Origin: Cyanobacteria bacterium QS_4_48_99
GTDB lineage: Bacteria; Cyanobacteriota; Cyanobacteriia; Cyanobacteriales; Rubidibacteraceae
DNA length: 40,035 nucleotides
Assembly (NCBI GenBank): GCA_003021505.1
Contig: PXPT01000181.1
Location: 5,112-45,146, forward strand
Direction of reading: 5' to 3'
The translations under genes were made by a program, and so were the position numbers. Shown one piece after another: positions 32,470 through 40,035 of this stretch; the first letter of the stretch is position 1; each line of letters opens with the position of its first letter. The notes under the pieces are model-generated. The model was not told where the DNA came from and did no database searches. It saw only the letters and a list, made by a program, of their open reading frames with translations.

Positions 32470-32891
32470 ATGGAAGGATTATTTGCCCTCAAAGACGTGC
32501 TGCTCAAAGGTGACATACCAGCGGCATTAGTTATTGTTGACGAACTTGAAGAAATGAGTCGTGACGACAAAATTAGTAATATTGGCAGCTATGCGGTAAT
32601 CCTGCTAATCAAACAGCAACTAGAAAATTGCACGACCCGCTATTGGGACTTATCAATTCGCAATTCCGCTTGGGAAATTCAGAAGAAGAATAAGCGGCCA
32701 AAAGCGGGTGGGTATTACTTAACCCCAGAAGAGTTAAAAGTTGCTCTAGAGGAAGCTTACCAAGGGCAGTTGATCGAGCTGCCTTAGAGGTGGAATCCGG
32801 TCGTTACGAAGCATCGGAATTGGAAATGCTTGTCAACCGGAAAAAAATTCTCAATCAGGCAATGGCATTGATTTCGCCGACAATTTCATAA
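32470..32891 (+). pseudogene. Frameshifted DUF29-family gene
   Basis: The ATG at 32470 opens a 105-residue frame with the DUF29 pattern GDIPAALVIVDELEEMSRDD, SYAVILLIKQQLENCTTRYW and KRPKAGGYYLTPEELKVALE, ending at 32787 with GQLIELP. The normal end of the family is in the next frame: from about 32764 the sequence reads AVDRAALEVESGRYEASELE and MLVNRKKILNQAMALISPT up to a TAA at 32889-32891. Adding one G in the GGG at about 32763 joins the two. DUF29 proteins have no known function. Loss of one base in a G-run may be a real mutation or a base-calling error. Confidence 0.75.
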
Positions 32892-32954
32892 CAGGTGAAG
32901 GGGCGATCGCGCCAAAGACAAATAATTTTGCGAGCGTGATCGGTGAGAATGCGT

Positions 32955-34409
32955 TTATCCTGCCTCCTGCTGTTGGAGTTGGGCATCCGCATCTTCGTAC
33001 TCTGCGTTTGCACCCTTCCGCCGCTGCTGAAGCTGGGTGACAGTATCTTGATGCACTTGTTGGTTAAGGGGATAGAAGTAAGTCAGCACTAAGCTAGCTA
33101 AAAGCGGCAATATGGGTAAAACGAGCATTGCTATGCGAACAGCAAACAAAGCCGAATCCGGTTGTAAGGTGACTAGATCATCTCCGGGCACAGTTTCTCG
33201 GAAGCCGGACCAGGATAAAAATTGCCCGAGTAGAAACAGCCCAAGCGCGAGACCCATCTTTTGCCCGAACAGCATCAGGCTGTAGAAAAGTCCCTCGCGT
33301 CTTTTACCCGTTTGAAGTTCATCCCAATCAGCTACTTCTGGCAGCATGGATGTTGGTACTAAGTAAGCAGTTGCCATTCCTAGCCCCGCTATCGTTGCCA
33401 AGCCGTACATGAAGCTAAGGTCTCCTGCGTGCAGGCGGAAGAGTCCCACTTCAGCTAAAATCCACACGAGAGTCCCCACTCCAAAAACCGTCTTTTTCCC
33501 GACTTGCTGGGTTAGGGGGTTCCATAAAAACATGCCCATCATGGCAGATGCCTGTAGGATCAGAACCATCAGCGCGACGGCTGAGAAGTCCAAATCCATC
33601 GTATTGACCACAAAGTAAGGCAGTATCCCAGGAAGGAGTTCCACTGCTGTCCAGGACAAACCATAAATCCCGATTAGGAAAAGCAAGGGTCGGTTACTGA
33701 GCAGGGGCTTCATTTCGCGCCAGAAATCTCGGAATGCGTTCGAGCTTTCTTTGTCTGCCGAGGAATTTTCTGAGGAAGTGGAGGGTTCATAAGTGACCAA
33801 ACAACACCATACAATCGAAATAACGATGCTGAGAGCGCAAACTAGCCCTAGGTCTAAAAACTGCTGTTGGGCGCTACCCACCCAATCAGCAATGAACCGG
33901 GCGAGCAGGAGAATGCCAGCGCCCCCGCCTAATGCACCAATGAAACGATAACTGGTTAAGCGGGTACGTTCGTGGTAGTCCTCACTCAAGTCTGTCAACA
34001 GCGCTCCATAGGGGACAAGGTAGCCTGTAGAGGCAGCTTGGAACAGGAGTGCCACTATTAAATAATAGACGAAATTCACTCCATCATCGGAAGTGGGCAC
34101 CCACCAATGGAGACAACAGGCGATCGCAAATATGGGGGTAGTGCCCAACATCCAGACTCGCCGTCGTCCCCAACGGGTCTGGGTACGATCGCTCAAAAAG
34201 CCCACAACTAGAGTGCTGACTGCACAGCACAAGTTGCTTAGCATTAAGATCACTCCTGCCTGGTCGGGCGGCAAACCAGCGACATTGGTCAGAAAAAAGA
34301 AACAAAATACTAGTAAGAAATTGCCAGCCATCGCAGGACCTAAGTCCCCAACGCCATAGGCTACTCGTGTAGTCGTGCGAAGTTGATTCTGATCGGAGTG
34401 ATCGTTCAT
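32955..34409 (-). CDS. MFS transporter, glycoside-pentoside-hexuronide (MelB-like) symporter type
   Basis: The 484-residue protein has twelve hydrophobic segments. Family marks are the N-terminal RVAYGVGDLGPAMAGNFLLV, the loop-2-3 signature GFLSDRTQTRWGRRRVWML, TGYLVPYGALLTDLSEDYHERT in helix 4 and after it, and the second-half MLPEVADWDELQTGKRREGL. These proteins co-transport sugars or other small molecules with cations. An acidic/Gln-rich C-terminal tail (about 40 residues) is likely cytoplasmic. The substrate cannot be read. It is divergent from the PaaK-like gene, with 419 bases between. Confidence 0.9.
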   Translation of the reverse strand: MNDHSDQNQLRTTTRVAYGVGDLGPAMAGNFLLVFCFFFLTNVAGLPPDQAGVILMLSNLCCAVSTLVVGFLSDRTQTRWGRRRVWMLGTTPIFAIACCLHWWVPTSDDGVNFVYYLIVALLFQAASTGYLVPYGALLTDLSEDYHERTRLTSYRFIGALGGGAGILLLARFIADWVGSAQQQFLDLGLVCALSIVISIVWCCLVTYEPSTSSENSSADKESSNAFRDFWREMKPLLSNRPLLFLIGIYGLSWTAVELLPGILPYFVVNTMDLDFSAVALMVLILQASAMMGMFLWNPLTQQVGKKTVFGVGTLVWILAEVGLFRLHAGDLSFMYGLATIAGLGMATAYLVPTSMLPEVADWDELQTGKRREGLFYSLMLFGQKMGLALGLFLLGQFLSWSGFRETVPGDDLVTLQPDSALFAVRIAMLVLPILPLLASLVLTYFYPLNQQVHQDTVTQLQQRRKGANAEYEDADAQLQQQEAG

Positions 34410-34828
34410 ACTTTTTCCATTCAGTTCCAGAGTTTTGCTAGTGATTTCTGTTTTAGATTAACAAAACTTAATAGTGATGGGAACCAGTCATCGGCAATTT
34501 AGTCAGTAATTCTCAAATAAAAATTATTTGGAAAATTCGGAATTACTCTAAGCGTTTCTTATTATGGCGATATGACTGATTTCGCGATCGCGCGGATGCC
34601 TTTTTGGGTTAGACCGATCCCTGCCAAATGGCATCACACTCTACAATAGTGAATAAGTTGGGGAGATGACATCTATCTAGAGGAGGGTAGACAAAATAGC
34701 AGTTGCGTGCAGGCACGAAACCTGCAAATCCGTAAGTAGAAGTGGAGCAGTAAGAGAAGACTTTTTCTAATCCTTCATGTAAGGCTGGCAAGTAAAAATC
34801 AAAGAGGATGTAACACTGGATACTAACT
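34410..34828. other. Intergenic region MFS / PaaK-like gene
   Basis: The 419 bases must hold promoters for two divergent genes. A minus-strand frame at 34609-34791 encodes 60 residues (MPALHEGLEKVFSYCSTSTY onward) with no recognised motif and no Shine-Dalgarno; I do not call it as a gene. Otherwise AT-rich with nothing that I can name. Confidence 0.4.
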
Positions 34829-36337
34829 ATGCAAAAAACACAACAGCAACGCGCGATTACTTCCTTACAAACCTTCCTTAATACTTCCCTCGATACCCAA
34901 CTCCAACAATCTACACAAGGAGATCCCCGAGCAGAAGTGTTGGAATTATTTCACTCAGTCGCCGCCACTGTGCCAGCTTACCAGGCATTTCTGAAGCAAC
35001 AGGGAATTGACCCTGCCTCCATCCAAACCTTTGCCGACTTCCAAGCCCTACCTTTCACCACCAAAGCAAACTATCTGCAACCTCACTACTCCCTAGCAGA
35101 TTTGTGTCGCCACGGGCAATTAGAGTGCTGTGACATGATTGCTGTTTCCTCTGGTTCCGGTGGAGAACCCACATTTTGGCCCCGCTTTATTAGTGATGAG
35201 TTTCAGATTGCCACGCGGTTTGAGCAAATCTTTCGAGATAGCTTCCAGGCAGATAAGCACACCACCCTGGCAGTCGTTTGCTTTCCCTTGGGAACCTGGG
35301 TGGGAGGTATGTTCACCGCTAGTTGCTGTCGTCACCTCGCTGCCAAAGGCTATCCCATCACTGTCATTACGCCAGGGAATAACAAAACTGAAATTCTGCG
35401 AGTTGTACAGAAACTCGCCCCCGAGTTTGAGCAAGTCGCGTTGTTAGGCTATCCTCCTTTCCTTAAAGATGTGATTGATAGCGGTATGGCACAGGGCGTT
35501 CCATGGCAGCGCTACGCTATCAAGCTAGTGATGGCAGGGGAAGTGTTTAGCGAAGAGTGGCGCACTTTAGTGGGAGAACGGGTAGGTTCTGCTCATCCCT
35601 ACCATGACTCTGCTTCTCTATATGGCACGGCAGATGCCGGGGTGCTAGGGAATGAAACACCGTTAAGTATTTGTATCCGCCGCTTTTTAGCTGATAATCC
35701 CGAGGCGGCACGTACCCTGTTTGGGGAGTCGCGTTTGCCTACTCTGGTACAGTATGACCCTTTGAGTCGCTTTTTTGAAACGCAAGACGGGACGTTGCTG
35801 TTTTCTGGTGACAACGGAGTTCCGTTAGTGCGCTATCACATCTCTGATACGGGAGGGATTATTTCTTATGATGCCATGCTTCAGTTTTTGAAAGATTGGG
35901 GTTTTGATCCCTTGGCAGAGTTGCAGTCTCACCCAACCACAGGGACATATGCTCTCCCCTTTGTCTACATTTTTAGTCGCTCTAACTTTATTGTTTCCTT
36001 CTTCGGCGCAAATATTTACCCGGAAAACGTGACAGTGGGATTAGAGAAACCGGAAATTCGAGACTGGGTGACAGGCAAGTTCGTCATGGAAGTGAAAGAG
36101 AATGCCGAGCGCGATCGCTTCCTTTCCATTGTGGTAGAATTAAGTCCAGGCATAGAGGCTAGTGAGGAAAAGCAGGAGGCGATCGCTGCTTCCATTCTTC
36201 AGGAGTTACTACGCCTCAACAGCGAGTTTGCCAACTATGTACCCGCTGAATATCAGCAACCGCAAGTTGCCCTCGCTGCTACTGGAGACCCAGAGTATTT
36301 CCCCCTCGGTGTCAAGCACCGTTATACCCGTGGTTAG
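34829..36337 (+). CDS. Phenylacetate-CoA ligase-like adenylate-forming enzyme
   Basis: The 502-residue protein is a member of the PaaK branch of the ANL superfamily that activates an acid with ATP, usually for CoA transfer. The N-terminal TVPAYQAFLKQQGIDPASIQ and FQALPFTTKANYL fit PaaK. The phosphate loop is MIAVSSGSGGEPTFWPRF at about 103-120. Then come MAGEVFSEEWRTLVGERVG near 234-252, SASLYGTADAGVLGNETP and the adenosine-binding region VPLVRYHISDTGGIISYD. The C-terminal domain ends HRYTRG. Substrate cannot be told; a cyanobacterial secondary-metabolism or fatty-acid role is open. No partner genes are evident nearby. Confidence 0.85.
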   Translation: MQKTQQQRAITSLQTFLNTSLDTQLQQSTQGDPRAEVLELFHSVAATVPAYQAFLKQQGIDPASIQTFADFQALPFTTKANYLQPHYSLADLCRHGQLECCDMIAVSSGSGGEPTFWPRFISDEFQIATRFEQIFRDSFQADKHTTLAVVCFPLGTWVGGMFTASCCRHLAAKGYPITVITPGNNKTEILRVVQKLAPEFEQVALLGYPPFLKDVIDSGMAQGVPWQRYAIKLVMAGEVFSEEWRTLVGERVGSAHPYHDSASLYGTADAGVLGNETPLSICIRRFLADNPEAARTLFGESRLPTLVQYDPLSRFFETQDGTLLFSGDNGVPLVRYHISDTGGIISYDAMLQFLKDWGFDPLAELQSHPTTGTYALPFVYIFSRSNFIVSFFGANIYPENVTVGLEKPEIRDWVTGKFVMEVKENAERDRFLSIVVELSPGIEASEEKQEAIAASILQELLRLNSEFANYVPAEYQQPQVALAATGDPEYFPLGVKHRYTRG

Positions 36338-36358
36338 GAAAATAAGCAGCAGGGTGGT

Positions 36359-37074
36359 TTAGCGGGAGTCTGGCTCTTCTCCTAACTCCCTCAACCGCGC
36401 AGCTAGACGTTCTGCACGTTGGCGTTCTGCTTTTGGTTGTTGCAGTTCCACCTCTGCTTGTTCCCGTTCCGCCTCTTCGGGTAAAGGAACAAGGTTCCCC
36501 TCCTGGTCATAAAACCGCAACCACGTTGCTGTCTCTCTATCAATCATTCCTTCCCAAGTTACCCACCAAAACCCTAACGTCTCGCACCACAACTACCCTT
36601 GCTCGTTTGGCTCCAATGGTTGATATCCCAGGGAAAGATCCAAATGCCATCCTTGCAAGGAATTGGGATCAAATGGGTCGTAGACAAAATAATCTGGGGT
36701 GCGAAAAGTGCGCTCGTACAGATCTTTTTTCGTGGTAGTGTCTATCGTTGCGGTACTCTCAGACATTAACTCGACAATGACATCAGGGTAACGCCCTGCT
36801 TCATCCCAAACCACCCAACCTTGCCGGGGATAGCTGCCGTCTATCTCTAAAACAGTAAAGAAATCGGGTCCACGAAATCCCTGTTTTTCGCCTGTTCGCG
36901 GCTGTAGTAAATAAACATATTGCCGCCAGCAAAAAAATCATTTCGCTCGGCAAACGCTTGATTGACTGAGCGAATTAAGGCATTCATGGCAATCCGGTGG
37001 CGATTACTTTCCAAGGGTTCTCCGTCATCGAAAATTAAGTCTGTCGGCGGCATGGTAGGTTCCCAGTCCGCCAC
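36359..37074 (-). pseudogene. Second broken Uma2-family endonuclease-fold gene
   Basis: Three consecutive minus-strand pieces join as one Uma2 gene. The N-terminal piece ends at 36847 with IYYSREQAKNRDFVDPISLL; adding one A to an A-run near 36892 gives AKKQGFRGPDFFTVLEIDGS, which is the family continuation. The next piece holds GRYPDVIVELMSESTATIDT and LYERTFRTPDYFVYDP, then a TAG at 36593-36595. The following frame continues with WCETLGFWWVTWEG and a C-terminal coiled-coil (EEAEREQAEVELQQPKAERQ), which is normal for the family. One frameshift and one nonsense codon suggest a pseudogene. The start is uncertain (GTG at 37074 is the best candidate). Confidence 0.85.
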
Positions 37075-37339
37075 CGCTTGGGTTTGGGAGGTCGTTTCTT
37101 GGACTTCCTCTGTTGAATCGCGTGACTCCCCTAGTTAGTGATTATTTTATTGCTCTTAGATAGCCTAGCCCAGATTCAGTCGGTTTTTGTGACAGTGTGT
37201 TTACTAGTTTACTGAGAAGTTGACGTTGCTAGAAATTATTGCGATCAAATTTATTAATTTTTTCAAAGATTCATAGCCTTGCCCCGCGATTGAAGCTCAA
37301 TAGTGGGAAACCTGCAGTCAGTTATTAAGAAAAAAACAC

Positions 37340-37729
37340 ATGGTGAAATATTTATTGCTTGCTGCCTTAGCAAATTTAGCTGTAGCTAGTGAAATTCAGG
37401 CTAGTCCCAATCAAATTCAATTTCCCAATCAATGGGAGTGTAGGCAAAAAGGAATGGAAACTTACGCATGGGGAGAAACTGACACCTATCGCGCCGTTAT
37501 CTGTGGTAACTACTCTCAACCACTGGTTTACCAGGGTAGTATGATGAATCCAGCGAGCTCTATCACATTACCTGTAAAACAAGTTCATCCCTGTGCCTTT
37601 GTAGGTAAGAACGGAAACTATGAATATTTCCTTACTTTAATGGAATCAGAGTCGTCAATTTCGGTCTGGAAAAACGGTGAAAGAATTAATGTGGAAGGAA
37701 TAAACCAGTCTTCTGCGTGTCATTATTGA
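37340..37729 (+). CDS. Secreted small protein of unknown function
   Basis: The 129-residue product begins with a signal peptide (MVKYLLLAALANLAVASEIQ, probable cut at QA-SP) and continues with a soluble domain containing three or four cysteines (WECRQKGMETYAWG, AVICGNYSQPL, HPCAFVGKNGN and SACHY at the end), which could form disulfides. It is soluble after processing. I recognise no family. It lies upstream of the HicB-like gene on the same strand, 29 bases away, but the contrast of an exported and a cytoplasmic product argues against a functional pair. Confidence 0.7.
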   Translation: MVKYLLLAALANLAVASEIQASPNQIQFPNQWECRQKGMETYAWGETDTYRAVICGNYSQPLVYQGSMMNPASSITLPVKQVHPCAFVGKNGNYEYFLTLMESESSISVWKNGERINVEGINQSSACHY

Positions 37730-37758
37730 ATAAATCGGCATAGATAAAATCTAGAAAA

Positions 37759-37977
37759 GTGGATCAGCTTAAGTACAAAATGATTATTCAGTGGTCGCAA
37801 GAGGATAACTGTTTTCTGGTGGCACTACCCGATTTTCCAGGGCAACAATGGAGAACTCATGGCGATACTTATGAAGAGACTGTAGCTAATGGAAAAGAGG
37901 CTCTTGAATCTCTAATTGTTTCCTATGAAGCAGATGGTGAACCACTGCCAGAGCCAACAGTTTGTGAAGCAGTTTGA
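37759..37977 (+). CDS. HicB-like antitoxin-type protein without a HicA partner
   Basis: The 72-residue protein matches the HicB partial RNase H fold: YKMIIQWSQEDNCFLVALPD, FPGQQWRTHGDTYEETVANG and KEALESLIVSYEADGEPLPE. It lacks the C-terminal DNA-binding domain of long HicB antitoxins. I used the GTG at 37759 because KYKMIIQW is the normal start of the family; an ATG lies at 37780. No HicA toxin (a short dsRBD-like protein) is visible on either side. Stand-alone HicB-like proteins are common in cyanobacteria, and a role as antitoxin is not shown. Confidence 0.75.
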   Translation: MDQLKYKMIIQWSQEDNCFLVALPDFPGQQWRTHGDTYEETVANGKEALESLIVSYEADGEPLPEPTVCEAV

Positions 37978-38081
37978 ATGGGCGGTTGCCCATCTCTCCG
38001 AAATTGGTTGCATAGAAACAGTTGATTTCCAATGCTTCCCAGACCTCTTAAAATGAAAAAAAGTTAACCATAACCTTGGGC

Positions 38082-38861
38082 ATGGACTGGCAAGAGATTT
38101 CTGGAAGCTGGGTTTTAATTCCCCGACACCCTATCGCAATAGTGCATTTTCTCGGAGGGGCGTTTGTGGCAACTGCACCACAGTTCACTTATCGCTGGCT
38201 TTTAGAACAGCTCGGACAAGAAGGTTATGTCGTGATTGCCACGCCCTTTACTAATGGTTTGGATCATAAAGCGATCGCCCGGAATGTCCTCAACCGCTTC
38301 GAGAGCGTTTTCCAGCGCTTGCATACAACTAGAGCAATTAGCGATCGCTCTCTTCCCATCTACGGCATTGGACACAGCATGGGCTGCAAACTCCATCTGC
38401 TCATTGGCAGCCTCTACTCCGTCGAACGGGCGGGGAATATCCTCATTTCCTATAACAATTATCCGGCGCGTCAAGCAATTCCTTTCATCGAACAATTTAA
38501 CCTTGCCCCTGCCTTTGATGTCGAATTTACCCCTTCGCCAGAGCAAACCAACGAGCTAGTAGCACAGGATTACGAAGTACGCCGCAATCTCTTGATTAAA
38601 TTTAGCAAAGACGACATTGACCAAACCCTCAACCTCACCCCAGTGTTGCAAGGACGCTTCCCCAACCTGGTTGCAATGCAGAAACTCCCCGGCAACCACC
38701 TCACCCCCCTTTCCCAACAAATTGATTGGCAAGCGGGAGAGAAATTTACACCGCTAGATGCTTTTGCTCAGTGGGTGAAGCAAGAATTCTCTCAGGACAT
38801 GATGAGGCTGAAACAGGAAATATTACTTTGGCTAAATCCTGTTTTACCCACTCAGGGGTGA
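38082..38861 (+). CDS. DUF1350 family alpha/beta-hydrolase-like protein
   Basis: The 259-residue protein belongs to the cyanobacterial and plastid DUF1350 family. It has PIAIVHFLGGAFVATAPQFT near residue 20, the turn IYGIGHSMGCKLHLLIGSLY around the candidate nucleophile in GHSMG, and the conserved NILISYNNYPARQAIPFIEQ. The C-terminal LPGNHLTPLSQQIDW has the histidine of the hydrolase triad. The fold suggests a hydrolase, but no activity is known to me. The ATG at 38082 is preferred over the TTG two codons earlier. Confidence 0.9.
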   Translation: MDWQEISGSWVLIPRHPIAIVHFLGGAFVATAPQFTYRWLLEQLGQEGYVVIATPFTNGLDHKAIARNVLNRFESVFQRLHTTRAISDRSLPIYGIGHSMGCKLHLLIGSLYSVERAGNILISYNNYPARQAIPFIEQFNLAPAFDVEFTPSPEQTNELVAQDYEVRRNLLIKFSKDDIDQTLNLTPVLQGRFPNLVAMQKLPGNHLTPLSQQIDWQAGEKFTPLDAFAQWVKQEFSQDMMRLKQEILLWLNPVLPTQG

Positions 38862-38865
38862 TAAA

Positions 38866-39060
38866 GCAAGGGAGCAGGGGAGGAAGAAGACGCGGGGACA
38901 CGGGGACGCTCGGACGCGGGGAGCTGCGGGAAAGAAGTGAGAGCGTGAAAGCGTGAGTGCGTGAGAGTGTTGGAAATAGAAATAAATTTTTCTATCAAAC
39001 CAGCCCATCTACCTCCTCACTCTTTCACTCCTCACCCCTCACTTTCCGCTCTCGGCTAGG
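38866..39060. repeat. Composite repeat array between DUF1350 and the HTH-GrpE gene
   Basis: Successive arrays of AGCAAGGGAGCAGGGGAGGA, GACGCGGGGACACGGGGACG and GTGAGAGCGTGAAAGCGTGA units are followed by the complementary CCTCACTCTTTCACTCCTC type. They belong to the same unit classes as composite repeats A and B. The GTGAGAG units and the CTCAC units face each other and could pair into a long stem between the two converging genes. Confidence 0.75.
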
Positions 39061-39102
39061 CGTGCGTCACTCCCGAAGGGACTCTCCGCACCTCCGCAAC
39101 AT

Positions 39103-39744
39103 TCAGCCTGCCACCGGACTCACCTTGGCGCGGTAGAGCAGTTTATTTCCTTGGCGATAGCCCACATAGCGGACTTTAACGCTCTCTCCTGGCTCGGCAG
39201 TTCCTTCCATAAGTTGATGCCACTGGGGATGGTAGGGAACTTCTTCGCCAACAGAGGCGATCACTTCTACCCCCCACTTTTCTAACAACTGCTCCACAGG
39301 CTTCACCAATGGTAATAATCTCTGCGCTGGCAACTGGGGATTGTTTTGAGCTGCTGCTGCTGCGGTGGGCCATTGCAGTAACCAGGATTCTAGCACTTGC
39401 AGACTGGAAAGCTGAAACTCCTGCTCTAGTTTCTCTCGCTGCTTTTCTAGCTGCTGCTGCAAACGCTGGTACTCTTGCCTCAACGCTGCCAACTCCTCAT
39501 CATGAGAAGTAATCTCCCCTACCGAGAATGTAGTCAGCAACTGGCTTACTGGCACTTGCAGCGCCTCCGAAAGTTTTTGTAGTTCCCCCACGCGCATTTG
39601 CAATACCAGCCCTTGCCGCAAGCGCTTCAACTGCCGCTCGGAAATGCCAGAAATGCGACTGAGCTGCCGAAAACTAGAAACACCCACCCCTTGCATGAAC
39701 TGCCGCAACAGGTGGGTGTAATCAGGATAGGAAGACTGATTCAT
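39103..39744 (-). CDS. HTH-coiled coil-GrpE-like fusion protein
   Basis: The 213-residue protein has an N-terminal helix-turn-helix of XRE type (about 13-70: FRQLSRISGISERQLKRLRQ and LQKLSEALQVPVSQLL), a charged coiled coil (about 82-115, LRQEYQRLQQQLEKQREKLE), and a C-terminal region (about 145-211) that resembles the GrpE beta domain: PVEQLLEKWGVEVIASVGEE, PYHPQWHQLMEGTAEPGESV and VRYVGYRQGNKLLYRAKV, like the G-x-F-DP-x-x-HEA and V-x-x-GY-x-x-x-x-x-LRPA patterns. GrpE is the nucleotide exchange factor of DnaK. The DNA-binding part may let it regulate genes in response to chaperone load; this is inference. No canonical grpE is in the window. Confidence 0.8.
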   Translation of the reverse strand: MNQSSYPDYTHLLRQFMQGVGVSSFRQLSRISGISERQLKRLRQGLVLQMRVGELQKLSEALQVPVSQLLTTFSVGEITSHDEELAALRQEYQRLQQQLEKQREKLEQEFQLSSLQVLESWLLQWPTAAAAAQNNPQLPAQRLLPLVKPVEQLLEKWGVEVIASVGEEVPYHPQWHQLMEGTAEPGESVKVRYVGYRQGNKLLYRAKVSPVAG

Positions 39745-39793
39745 AGAGATTAAGGTAAAGTCACCTTAATGCTGAGCCAGAGTGCCCCAAAAC

Positions 39794-40035
39794 TTACTGA
39801 ACGGTACTCCGTAGCATCCAAGCGGTCTTCTCGTGCGTCCGCATCCGTTTCATCAAAAGATCCGTTGTGGACTCGTCGTTGGCACGCTCAGCCGCTGACA
39901 AAACCTCTCGTGCAGTGCGTACCACAGTTTCATTGCCTTCTACAAGTAGGCGAACCATTTCTTGTGCTTCGGGAGCGCCGCGAGTTTCTTGAACTGAGGC
40001 TAATTCTCCAAATTCGCTGTAGCTGCCAGGGGCTT
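39794..40035 (-). CDS. Dps/ferritin-like DNA protection protein, C-terminal part
   Basis: The minus-strand frame runs off the right edge of the window and ends with a TAA at 39794-39796. The visible 79 residues include APGSYSEFGELASVQETRGA, PEAQEMVRLLVEGNETVVRT and NDESTTDLLMKRMRTHEKTA before WMLRSTVQ. These match the last two helices of the four-helix bundle of Dps, a dodecameric iron-storing and DNA-protecting ferritin; the HEKTAWMLRS end is characteristic. The N-terminal ferroxidase residues are outside the window. It lies upstream of the HTH-GrpE gene on the same strand, with 49 bases between. Confidence 0.9.
   Translation of the reverse strand, partial: APGSYSEFGELASVQETRGAPEAQEMVRLLVEGNETVVRTAREVLSAAERANDESTTDLLMKRMRTHEKTAWMLRSTVQ

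Noticed and set aside
34609-34791. A 60-codon minus-strand frame in the MFS/PaaK spacer
   Set aside because: No Shine-Dalgarno, no recognised motif, and the position would overlap the divergent promoters. Possible gene scrap, but not supported.
37340-37977. The secreted small protein and HicB-like protein as a toxin-antitoxin pair
   Set aside because: The first product has a signal peptide and cysteines and shows no HicA features, so the adjacency is probably chance.

Overview
The window is cyanobacterial chromosome. Evidence for this is a ycf3 gene for photosystem I assembly, cyanobacteria-type ClpS and DUF2103 neighbours, DUF1350, Uma2 and DUF29 families, and many HIP1 octamers (GCGATCGC) scattered through genes and spacers. 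The tandem heptamer-like spacers (GGTTGCA units, GAGGAGT units, CGCGGGGA units) are typical of large-genome filamentous or colonial cyanobacteria. I cannot name the species from the sequence.

Layout. At 1-120 lies the 3' end of an IS200/IS605-type element (tnpB tail plus end hairpin), next to recJ. From 2.7 to 5.7 kb are an FKBP-type isomerase, a glutathionyl-hydroquinone-reductase-like GST, gatC and ycf3. From 6.0 to 6.9 kb is a small gene graveyard: a broken Uma2 gene and a Doc toxin remnant. purL and purF follow. From 11.3 to 16.0 kb is the most unusual locus: a minus-strand cluster of two cysteine-poor HMA-like proteins, a small DUF5132 membrane protein and a P-type metal ATPase that lacks the usual CPC motif. 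From 16.3 to 19.5 kb is a minus-strand group of uracil-DNA glycosylase, SbmA/BacA-type ABC transporter and methyltransferase. murF and a Ser/Gln/Gly-rich repeat protein follow, then two tiny genes (one frameshifted), DUF2103-clpS, a secreted FAD oxidoreductase and a secreted small protein.

From 26.4 to 31.5 kb are tRNA-Ala(GGC), a two-helix membrane protein, hisF, ruvB, tRNA-Met(CAT), an M23 peptidase and trmL. From 31.7 to 38.9 kb are a GST, a frameshifted DUF29 gene, an MFS symporter, a PaaK-like adenylate-forming enzyme, a second broken Uma2 gene, a secreted small protein, an orphan HicB-like protein and a DUF1350 hydrolase. The window ends with an HTH/coiled-coil/GrpE-like fusion and the C-terminal part of a Dps ferritin.

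Two themes stand out. First, the P-ATPase cluster looks like a self-contained metal-transport platform: three of its four products carry HMA-like modules in which the metal-binding CxxC is replaced by a PGR-M/L-RF motif, and the fourth resembles in architecture the PacL partners of mycobacterial metal ATPases. Second, short composite repeats occur both between genes and in frame inside recJ (twice), purL and one HMA protein, adding roughly 30-60 residues each time without breaking the reading frame. Several accessory genes (two Uma2, Doc, DUF29, one small Hli-like N-terminal-type gene) carry single-base frameshifts or stops. These could be real decay or, at homopolymers, sequencing error.
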